From: Pseudomonas sp. ANT_H12B
Lineage (GTDB): Bacteria; Pseudomonadota; Gammaproteobacteria; Pseudomonadales; Pseudomonadaceae
Reading direction: 5' to 3'
Assembly (NCBI RefSeq): GCF_008369325.1
Contig: NZ_VOBI01000021.1
Span: forward strand, 52,102-116,101
Length of the DNA stretch: 64,000 nt
The position numbers and the translations under genes are program-made. This document shows positions 9,174 to 16,058 of this stretch, piece by piece (the first letter of the stretch is position 1; every line of letters starts with the position of its first letter). The notes beneath the pieces are model-generated. The model made no database searches, was not told the origin of the DNA, and saw nothing but the letters and a program-made list of their open reading frames with translations.

Positions 9174-11470
9174 CCTTTGTCCTCCGTGGAGCGTGGCGGG
9201 TTGTCCGGAATCTGCCCGATGTCATGAAGGGCGGGCACGATGCTCCCGGCCTTCAGCAGCTCGGCGGCCTGCTGGCTACTCACAGCCTTGCTGAAGAAGT
9301 AACCCTGGGCGTTCATCGGTGAACCGGTGGCCATCAGCGAACTGCGCTGTTCCTGGGTTTCGACACCTTCGGCGATGATTCCGATCCCCACCTCGCGGGC
9401 GAAATTGATAATGGCGCGCAAGGTGTTCGCACTGGCCGGGTCGCGGGAGGCGGTGTCGATGAAGGCCTGGGCGAGCTTCAGGTGATTGACCTGGTAAATC
9501 TTGAGGTAGTCGAACGAGGAATACTCGGTGCCGAAGTCGTCGATGGCGATCTTCACCCCCAGTTCACGCAGGCGTGGCAGCACGTCGTTGTGGGTCCATT
9601 TGGTCTGGGCCAGCGTCGCTTCGGTGACGTCGAAGCGCAGGTCCCAAGGGCACAGCTCCCAACGCGCAGTGGTGCGCAGCACGTCATAGATCAGCTCGGG
9701 ACCACTTTTTAGCTGGGCCAGCGACAGCTTGATCGCAATCACCGGCGGCGCCATGCCTTCATCGCGCCATTGGCGCATCTGCTGGCAGGCGCGATTCAGT
9801 ACCCAGTGACCGAGTGCGACGATGGTGCCGGTCTTCTCCGCGGCGGGCAGGAACGCCGAGGATTCCAGCAGACCTCGCTCGGGGTGGTTCCAGGTGACTT
9901 GCGCTTCCATGCCGAGGATCTTGCCGCTGCTCAGGTCCACTTCCGGCCAGTAATGCAGTTCGAGTTCGTCGTGTTCGATGGCGTCTCTCAAGTCGCTGGC
10001 GATAGTCATGCGCTCGACCACCTCCTGATTGATCTCCTCGGAATGGAAGTGGTACTGGTTGCGGCCCTTTTCCTTGGAACGATAGAGCGCCATGTCGGCC
10101 TGGGTCAGCAGGCCGTCGGCGCTGGTGCAGGCCGGGCTGTAACTGCTGATGCCGATACTGACCGAAACCCGCACGTCATTGCCGCCCAGGGAGTAGGGCT
10201 GCACCAGCGTATCGCGGACCTTGGTGGCCAGGGCCGCGGAGTGCGTCGGGTCGCTGACGTCCAGTTGCAAAATTGCGAACTCGTCACCGCCGAGGCGGGC
10301 GACGACATCGTTCTCGCGCACGCAGGCCTTGATGCGATGAGCGACTTCTTGCAGCAACAGATCGCCCACGGGGTGCCCGAGGGTATCGTTGATGCGTTTG
10401 AAGTGGTCCAGATCCAGATAAAAGATGGCGAACGGTGTCGCGCCCCGTCGAGCGGCGGCGAAAGCCTGGTGCAACCGTTCGATCAGCGTCGCGCGGTTGG
10501 CCAGCCCGGTGAGCCCGTCGGTGCGGGCCAGCAGGGCGATTTTCTCCTCGGCCACCTTGCGTTCGGTGATGTCGATGATGATGCCTTCGACTTCCAGCAA
10601 GCGGCCTTCGGCATCGCGTACCGGGATATAGCGGTTTTCCACCCAGCGCCAGGCACCCGCGCCGGTGCGCATTCGAAACTCGATGGAGGCGCCTGCCGCA
10701 TGGCGATCCAGCACCCGGGCCATGGCGGTGTCGACTTTCGATTGATCGTCAGGATGGATCAGCTCCTGGGCCCAGTTGACCGAGGCCACCAGGTTGGCCG
10801 CGACATGACCGTATTTGGTGATGTTGTGGGAGATGTACATCAGTGGAAACGACGGCTCACCCCGCAGCCGATACAGAATGGTCGGGCTGTTTTGCACAAT
10901 GATGTTGGCATCGGACAGCTCCCGGGTACGTTCCTCGACCGCTTGTTCCAGCAGTGACATCTTCAACGCCGCGTCTTCGGTCATTTGCCACTTGGCCGTC
11001 AATGCGCTGGCCATCTGACGGATTTCGATCGCATCAAAGGGCTTCTTCAGAATCAGCAGACGATCACCCAGCTCCAGGCGCTCGTCGATGTCTTCCCAGG
11101 AATAGTCGGAGTACGCGGTGCAGAGCGCCACTTGCAGCTTGGGATCGACCTGCCACAGCCGTTCGATGGTTTCCAGCCCGTCCCAGCCCGGCGGCATGCG
11201 CATATCAATGAAGGCCATCGCGTAGGGCAGGTCATTGGCCAGCGCTGTCTCGACCTTGTCCAGGGCTTCGACACCCTGAAATGCGGAGTCGAGCACGAAA
11301 CTTGGCAGCGAGAACGCCGCAGGGGTTCCGAACAAGGCGTTTTCGGCGCTGGTCAGGCGATCGTCATCAATCGATGGCGGGCTGAGGATTTTGACAAAGT
11401 CCTCATGAATCGAGGCGGTGTCGTCGACGATAAGAATCCGCCGGTTAGTCCGCGCCAGCAGTGTATTCAT
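9170..11470 (-). CDS. REC-PAS-GGDEF-EAL protein, probable diguanylate cyclase
   Basis: Counting from the ATG at 11476, the domains are an extended REC (D91, K144/K145), a PAS domain with a PAC-like end (about 190-308), GGDEF (about 312-470; motif 396-400; I-site REND 387-390) and EAL (about 490-745). The cyclase motifs are intact, including YLDLDHFKRINDTLGH. The EAL domain is eroded: EAQ replaces EAL (524-526), K583 replaces the metal-binding asparagine, DDFGTE replaces DDFGTG, and A669 replaces the aspartate of the KID motif. This is the reverse of its downstream partner. The listed start is ATG 11470, which forms an ATGA overlap with a small upstream frame; ATG 11476 is also possible. PAS input plus phosphorylation would allow two signals to control c-di-GMP synthesis. 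Confidence 0.9.
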   Translation of the reverse strand: MNTLLARTNRRILIVDDTASIHEDFVKILSPPSIDDDRLTSAENALFGTPAAFSLPSFVLDSAFQGVEALDKVETALANDLPYAMAFIDMRMPPGWDGLETIERLWQVDPKLQVALCTAYSDYSWEDIDERLELGDRLLILKKPFDAIEIRQMASALTAKWQMTEDAALKMSLLEQAVEERTRELSDANIIVQNSPTILYRLRGEPSFPLMYISHNITKYGHVAANLVASVNWAQELIHPDDQSKVDTAMARVLDRHAAGASIEFRMRTGAGAWRWVENRYIPVRDAEGRLLEVEGIIIDITERKVAEEKIALLARTDGLTGLANRATLIERLHQAFAAARRGATPFAIFYLDLDHFKRINDTLGHPVGDLLLQEVAHRIKACVRENDVVARLGGDEFAILQLDVSDPTHSAALATKVRDTLVQPYSLGGNDVRVSVSIGISSYSPACTSADGLLTQADMALYRSKEKGRNQYHFHSEEINQEVVERMTIASDLRDAIEHDELELHYWPEVDLSSGKILGMEAQVTWNHPERGLLESSAFLPAAEKTGTIVALGHWVLNRACQQMRQWRDEGMAPPVIAIKLSLAQLKSGPELIYDVLRTTARWELCPWDLRFDVTEATLAQTKWTHNDVLPRLRELGVKIAIDDFGTEYSSFDYLKIYQVNHLKLAQAFIDTASRDPASANTLRAIINFAREVGIGIIAEGVETQEQRSSLMATGSPMNAQGYFFSKAVSSQQAAELLKAGSIVPALHDIGQIPDNPPRSTEDKG

Positions 11471-11514
11471 CGACATACGTCGACACCGGTAGCCGTTTGA
11501 TGCGGTTTATTCAT
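11467..11514 (-). CDS. Possible 15-codon leader ORF coupled to the REC-PAS-GGDEF-EAL gene
   Basis: A small frame encodes MNKPHQTATGVDVCR and is preceded by AAAGGA at a good distance (8 bases). Its TGA overlaps the ATG at 11470 as ATGA. The cyclase gene itself has no clear Shine-Dalgarno sequence, so translation may depend on ribosomes arriving from this frame. The peptide resembles nothing I know; the coding claim is tentative. Confidence 0.35.
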   Translation of the reverse strand: MNKPHQTATGVDVCR

Positions 11515-11734
11515 AGGGGCATCCTTTCCCGATCAACTGGCCGAACGGGTACGGATAATGGATCCGAGTGATCAGAGCATAGTCGCCCGAGCACAACTTC
11601 GCGCAAATGAATGAGCCCAATCATTTCCCGGAGCGGGCTGAAAATCATCTAGCCTGTAGGTCAGGCTCCGGCAATAGGGGATGTTTGCCCGGGACCTGAC
11701 AACGCGATGTATCCGTTTCACTTGAGGTGACGCC
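11515..11734. promoter_or_regulatory. Divergent intergenic region with small dyad
   Basis: The region separates the minus-strand signalling genes from the YN-GYP gene, so promoters for both directions should lie here. The only clear symmetry is AGCCTG-TAGGT-CAGGCT at 11651-11667. No sigma-54 or AlgU-type promoter was recognised. Confidence 0.35.
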
Positions 11735-13090
11735 ATGGAAGAGCAACTCCCCACGACTTTGACCGATAAACCCAAGGTGCTGCTGGTCGATGACGAGGAA
11801 TCTATCCTCAATAGCCTGCGTCGCCTGTTACGCGGCCAGCCCTACGAGGTGCTACTCGCTTCCAGCGGTGCCCAGGCACTTGAAATCATGGCGCAACAGC
11901 CCATCGACCTGGTGATGACCGACGCACGCATGCCCAACATGGATGGCGCCGCGCTGCTGGCTCGCATCCATCAGCTTTACCCGACGACCACCCGCATCCT
12001 GCTGACCGGCTATGCGGACATGCCGACGATCATCAAAGCCATCAACGAAGGGCAGATTCAGCGCTACATCAGCAAACCCTGGAACGACGAGGAAATGCTC
12101 CTGACCTTGCGCCAGGCCTTGGCTCATCAGCATTCCGAGCGCGAACGCCAGCGTCTGGAGCAGTTGACCCGGGAACAGAACGACCAATTGAAATCGCTCA
12201 ATGCCACACTGGAAAAGCACGTTGTAGCCCGCACCGCCGAACTCCAGCAAACCGCCGACATGCTCGACCTGGCCTACGAAGAGCTCAAGCACAGCTATGT
12301 CACCGGCACCGAAGTGTTTTCGTTGCTGGCCAACCTGAGGCTGCCGCCGGCCAAACAGACCAACCGCCAGATCATCGAACTGGTGCGGGTGTACTGCAAA
12401 CTTCATAGCCTGGACGAAGGTACCAGCCGCGACCTGACCATGGCCGCGGCGCTCTACAACATCGGCAAGCTGAGCTGGACCGACAGCATGATGACCGCGC
12501 CCGCAGATCTGCTGCACCACAATGATCGAGAACGCTATCGCAGTTATCCAAAGCAGAGCGAGTCACTCTTGATGACCCTCGACCCGATGAAGGATGCCGC
12601 TCGTCTGATTCTTCACCATCAGGAGCGCTGGGACGGCAGCGGTTTTCCCGATCGGCTCAAGGGCGAGGCCATTCCACTCGGTTCGCGATTGCTGAAACTG
12701 GCCGTGGATTTCATCGAGTTGCAGCGCGGGCTGATCCTTGAGCGGCAGATGAACAGCGATGAAGCGCTGGTCTATATCCGCAACTATGCCGGCAAGCTCT
12801 ACGATCCCGAGCTGGTGGAGGATTTCATTCAGGTCTGTGCCGCGTACCTGAGCGATGTTTCGCTGGCCGATCCGTCGGTCAAGGTGATGACCACGCGGGA
12901 AGTGGCGGCGGGCATGATCCTGGCGCGCAATCTGAATGCCGACAACGGCATGCTGCTGCTCAATGCCGGCAAGGTATTGAGCGCAGCATTGGTGGAAAAA
13001 TTGATCGCCTTCGAAGCCATGGAAGGCGCGAAATACAGCATTTTTGTGAAGTTGCCCGAAGAAGCGGGCGCGATTATCGAGGCGGGTTAA
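11735..13090 (+). CDS. Response regulator with degenerate HD-GYP (YN-GYP) domain
   Basis: This 451-residue protein has an N-terminal REC domain (D19/D20, phosphoacceptor D63 in MTDARMPNMDG, K114 in SKPW) and a coiled linker (135-175). The C-terminal HD-GYP-type domain has lost its catalytic pair: YNIGK (Y241, N242) stands where HDIGK is expected, while HHQERWDGSGFP (294-305) keeps the GYP region as GFP. This recalls P. aeruginosa PA2572, described as YN-GYP and without phosphodiesterase activity. A regulatory or protein-binding role is therefore more likely than c-di-GMP cleavage. It diverges from the GGDEF-EAL operon and probably belongs to the same circuit. The RBS TGAGGTGACGCC stands directly before the ATG. 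Confidence 0.88.
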   Translation: MEEQLPTTLTDKPKVLLVDDEESILNSLRRLLRGQPYEVLLASSGAQALEIMAQQPIDLVMTDARMPNMDGAALLARIHQLYPTTTRILLTGYADMPTIIKAINEGQIQRYISKPWNDEEMLLTLRQALAHQHSERERQRLEQLTREQNDQLKSLNATLEKHVVARTAELQQTADMLDLAYEELKHSYVTGTEVFSLLANLRLPPAKQTNRQIIELVRVYCKLHSLDEGTSRDLTMAAALYNIGKLSWTDSMMTAPADLLHHNDRERYRSYPKQSESLLMTLDPMKDAARLILHHQERWDGSGFPDRLKGEAIPLGSRLLKLAVDFIELQRGLILERQMNSDEALVYIRNYAGKLYDPELVEDFIQVCAAYLSDVSLADPSVKVMTTREVAAGMILARNLNADNGMLLLNAGKVLSAALVEKLIAFEAMEGAKYSIFVKLPEEAGAIIEAG

Positions 13091-13116
13091 GTTTTCCAGC
13101 CAATGCATTACCCAAT

Positions 13117-13219
13117 GTGGGAGCGAGCCTGCTCGCGATCGCGGTGTGTCAGACAATATCTCTGTTGAATGTGACATTGCCTTCGTCGGAACGCCGCCCG
13201 GAGCCGGTTCGCTCCCACA
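13117..13219. repeat. Decayed REPIN (type A)
   Basis: The left arm GAGCGAGCCTGCTCGCGA is intact, while the right arm is altered around GGAGCCGGTTCGCTCCCACA. The element follows the YN-GYP gene. Confidence 0.75.
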
Positions 13220-13305
13220 GGGGCTCGGTAGATATTTTTTCGGCGTGACGGCGCACCGACACCCATGTGATCCTTGCGCCTTTCACCCAAGGCCATTTCA
13301 GATCC

Positions 13306-13740
13306 ATGACATTTTCATCCGCAACTTCACCCCGCCTTATCCGCATTGCCGCAGCCCTGTTGATCGGCCCTGACGGTCGTACCCTGTTGGTCCGCAAGCG
13401 CGGCACCGAGGCCTTCATGCAACCCGGCGGCAAGATCGAAGCCCATGAGCAACCGGTCCACGCGCTGGCTCGTGAACTGGAAGAAGAATTGGGCCTGGTC
13501 ATCGATCCTGCACACAGCACCTACCTTGGGCAGTTCTCGGCACCGGCCGCCAACGAACCGGGTTTTGTCGTCCAGGCCGAACTCTTTCAATTGACCATCG
13601 ATGCAGACGTCTGCCCGGCGGCGGAGATCGAAGAGGTGTGCTGGATCGACCCGGCCACCGACGGCGATCTCACGCTGGCGCCATTGACACGAGACCTGAT
13701 CCTGCCGTTTTATCGAGCCTCGTTAACCACGACTGCCTGA
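13306..13740 (+). CDS. NUDIX hydrolase
   Basis: This 144-residue protein carries the NUDIX box from GGKIEAHEQP through RELEEELGL, matching the Gx5Ex7REUxEExGU pattern that binds magnesium and hydrolyses nucleoside diphosphates linked to another group X. ATG at 13306 gives the usual compact length; an upstream in-frame GTG at 13267 is less likely. It lies 22 bases before the LysE-type exporter and may share its transcript. The substrate cannot be told from the sequence; the early segment TLLVRKRGTEAFMQPGGK is typical of small housecleaning NUDIX enzymes. Confidence 0.88.
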   Translation: MTFSSATSPRLIRIAAALLIGPDGRTLLVRKRGTEAFMQPGGKIEAHEQPVHALARELEEELGLVIDPAHSTYLGQFSAPAANEPGFVVQAELFQLTIDADVCPAAEIEEVCWIDPATDGDLTLAPLTRDLILPFYRASLTTTA

Positions 13741-13762
13741 TCATTTACGCAAAGGACTCGCC

Positions 13763-14401
13763 ATGATCCCGCTTCAAGATTTGCTGATCTTCGCCGCTGC
13801 CGCGCTGCTGATGGTGCTGACGCCAGGGCCGAACATGATCTACCTGATCTCCCGTTCGATCTGCCAGGGGCGCAAGGCCGGGATGACTTCGCTGCTCGGC
13901 GTGGTCGCGGGGTTTTTCGTGCACCTGTTCGCCGCTGCAGCAGGTTTGACCGCGGTGTTTCTGGCGGTGCCGATGGCCTATGAAGTGTTGAAGTGGGCCG
14001 GGGCGCTGTACCTGTTATGGCTGGCTTGGCAGGCGGTCAAGCCGGGTGCGCGGTCACCATTCAAAGCACAGCAATTGCCACCGGACTCGTCGCGCAAGCT
14101 GATCACCATGGGCTTTCTGACCAGCGCCCTGAACCCGAAGATTGCGGTGTTCTATCTGTCCGTGTTTCCGCAGTTCATCACGCCCGAACACGGTTCTGTG
14201 TTCACCCAAAGCATCGTGCTGGGGCTGACCCAGATCAGCGTCAGTTTCGGCGTTAATCTGCTGATCGCGATATTCGCCGCCGGCATCGCCTCCTGGTTCG
14301 TCAACAACCCGACGTGGCTGGCGGTGCAGCGCTATTTCATGGGGTTCGTGCTGTCTGCGCTGGCGGTGCGGCTGATGCTTGAGCAACGACGGATGGCGTG
14401 A
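13763..14401 (+). CDS. LysE/RhtB-family amino-acid exporter
   Basis: The 212-residue protein has about six hydrophobic segments. It shows the family start (LLIFAAAALLMVLTPGPNMI) and the conserved GxxxxGxxxG-type stretch GRKAGMTSLLGVVAGFFVH. A further conserved motif, FLTSALNPKIAVFYLSVFPQF, lies mid-protein. Members export amino acids or small metabolites from the cytoplasm by proton antiport. A start-stop junction joins it to the acetyltransferase gene, so the two are probably co-expressed. RBS-like AAAGGACTCGCC precedes the ATG. Confidence 0.9.
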   Translation: MIPLQDLLIFAAAALLMVLTPGPNMIYLISRSICQGRKAGMTSLLGVVAGFFVHLFAAAAGLTAVFLAVPMAYEVLKWAGALYLLWLAWQAVKPGARSPFKAQQLPPDSSRKLITMGFLTSALNPKIAVFYLSVFPQFITPEHGSVFTQSIVLGLTQISVSFGVNLLIAIFAAGIASWFVNNPTWLAVQRYFMGFVLSALAVRLMLEQRRMA

Positions 14402-14403
14402 AC

Positions 14404-14901
14404 ATGTGGATAGAACGGCTGGATGCAAGCCATGCCCTGGATTATCGGGCGCTCATGCTCGAAGCCTACGACCTGCACCCCCAGGCGTTTACCTCTAGCG
14501 TGCGCGAACGCGCCGTGATGCCGCTGAGTTGGTGGGAGTCGCGCCTGACCAGCAAGCTGGATGTGGTGCTCGGGGCATTTGAAGAGGGTGAGTTGGCGGG
14601 CATCGTCGGCCTTGCCTTCGAGCCTCGGGAAAAGGCCCGGCACAAGGCAACGCTGTTTGGCATGTACGTGTCAGGCAAGGTCCGCGAGCGCGGGTTTGGT
14701 TACCAATTGGTGCAAGCCGCTTTGGCGCAGGCGCAGACCCGTCAGAGCCTGAAACTGATCCAGCTGACCGTCACCGCCGGCAACGAAGCGGCATTCAACC
14801 TGTACCAGCGCTGCGGCTTCATCCAGTTTGGTCTCGAACCTTTGGCGGTACGGGTGGGCGAGGATTACTTCGATAAAATCCACATGTGGCGCGAACTCTG
14901 A
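14404..14901 (+). CDS. GNAT-family N-acetyltransferase
   Basis: This 165-residue protein has the acetyl-CoA binding region of the GNAT fold: LFGMYVSGKVRERGFGYQLV, a variant of the RxxGxG/A loop. It is followed by LIQLTVTAGNEAAFNLYQRC and GFIQFG at the C-terminal end. It transfers an acetyl group to an unknown amine. ATG at 14404 has GGATGG at a suitable distance; a GTG at 14398 would overlap the LysE stop as GTGA. Pairing with an exporter suggests processing or detoxification of a small amine. Confidence 0.85.
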   Translation: MWIERLDASHALDYRALMLEAYDLHPQAFTSSVRERAVMPLSWWESRLTSKLDVVLGAFEEGELAGIVGLAFEPREKARHKATLFGMYVSGKVRERGFGYQLVQAALAQAQTRQSLKLIQLTVTAGNEAAFNLYQRCGFIQFGLEPLAVRVGEDYFDKIHMWREL

Positions 14902-14913
14902 AGCCACGACAAT

Positions 14914-15025
14914 GATCGTTCCCACGCTCCGCGTGGGAATGCCGCCAGGGACGCTCCGCGTTCCGCTTCACGAGCTGACGCAGAGTGTCAGAGGATGCAT
15001 TCCCACGCGGAGCGTGGGAACGATC
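14914..15025. repeat. REP pair, type B (CGTTCCCACGC)
   Basis: Copies of GATCGTTCCCACGCTCCGCG stand in inverted orientation at both ends of this stretch. It separates the convergent acetyltransferase and metR genes and can fold as a bidirectional 3'-end hairpin. Confidence 0.88.
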
Positions 15026-15032
15026 GGATCGG

Positions 15033-15962
15033 TCAGCGAACCGCGCTGACCCCATCCAGGGTCGAGAACGACGTGTCCTTGGCCGTCAGCAGAAAGTCGC
15101 GCATATACGGCGCATCCAGCATGTCGGCGCGAATCCCGGCATACAGCGTCGCAAACAGTCCCTTCTCGCCAAGACGCTTACCCTTCACATAACCCCGTGA
15201 GCTGTATTCGTGCAGCGCCCAATGTGGCATGCCGCAGACGCCGCGACCGCTGGCCACCAGTTGCATCATCATCACCGTCAGTTCCGAGGTGCGGACCTGC
15301 GCCGGTTCGATATCGGCGGGTTCCAGGAAGCGGGTAAAGATGTCCAGCCGATCGCGCTCCACCGGGTAGGTGATCAGCGTTTCGGTGAGCAAATCTTGCG
15401 GGACGATGTAGGCCTTGCTCGCCAAACGGTGCTGATTGGCCACCGCCAGCATCGCTTCATAAGTGAACAGCGGCACGTAGGTGATCCCGGCCAGCTCCAG
15501 CGGATCGGAGGTCACCACCAAGTCCAGGTCGCCACGAGCAAGCGCCGGCAGCGGGGCGAAGGAGAAACCTGAGGCCAGGTCCAGCTCGACTTCCGGCCAG
15601 GCATCGCGGAACTGATCGATGGTCGGCATCAGCCACTGGAAGCAACTGTGGCACTCGATCGCCATGTGCAAACGCCCCGCGGTGCCACCGGCCAGCCGCG
15701 CGATGTCACGCTCGGCGCCCCGCAGCAGCGGCAGGGTGGCGTCGGCCAGCTGCAGCAGGCGCAAACCGGCGCTGGTGAAACGCACCGGTTTGGTCTTGCG
15801 CACAAACAACTGCATGCCCAAGCGTTCCTCAAGTTCCTTGAACTGATGGGACAGGGCTGACTGGGTCAGGTGCAGGCGGTCGGCTGCATCCACCAGGCTA
15901 TCGGCTTCGCGCAAGGCGTGCAGGGTCTTCAAATGACGGATTTCAAGCACCGGGGGCTCCAT
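15033..15962 (-). CDS. metR: MetR, LysR-type activator of methionine genes
   Basis: The 309-residue protein begins with a winged helix-turn-helix: LEIRHLKTLHALREADSLVD, then LHLTQSALSHQFKELEERLG and LFVRKTKPVRFT. This matches MetR more closely than other LysR regulators. The C-terminal part is the periplasmic-binding-protein-like effector domain that in MetR senses homocysteine. It diverges from metE with 96 bases between the starts, the classical metR-metE arrangement, and the gap holds a TGAG-N5-CTCA dyad. It probably activates metE and regulates itself. Confidence 0.93.
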   Translation of the reverse strand: MEPPVLEIRHLKTLHALREADSLVDAADRLHLTQSALSHQFKELEERLGMQLFVRKTKPVRFTSAGLRLLQLADATLPLLRGAERDIARLAGGTAGRLHMAIECHSCFQWLMPTIDQFRDAWPEVELDLASGFSFAPLPALARGDLDLVVTSDPLELAGITYVPLFTYEAMLAVANQHRLASKAYIVPQDLLTETLITYPVERDRLDIFTRFLEPADIEPAQVRTSELTVMMMQLVASGRGVCGMPHWALHEYSSRGYVKGKRLGEKGLFATLYAGIRADMLDAPYMRDFLLTAKDTSFSTLDGVSAVR

Positions 15963-15992
15963 GAGGAAAACTTGTGATCAACACGAAAAGGT

Positions 15993-16005
15993 TGAGTTTG
16001 TCTCA
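15993..16005. promoter_or_regulatory. Candidate MetR operator
   Basis: TGAGTTTGTCTCA is a perfect 4-base inverted repeat with a 5-base spacer, close to the TGAA-N5-TTCA consensus of MetR sites. It stands midway between the metR and metE starts, 53 bases before the metE ATG. Confidence 0.6.
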
Positions 16006-16058
16006 TGTTGAGTGAGCTGTCGATAATGGCGCCATCTTTTATAGGGAGGTAACTCACC

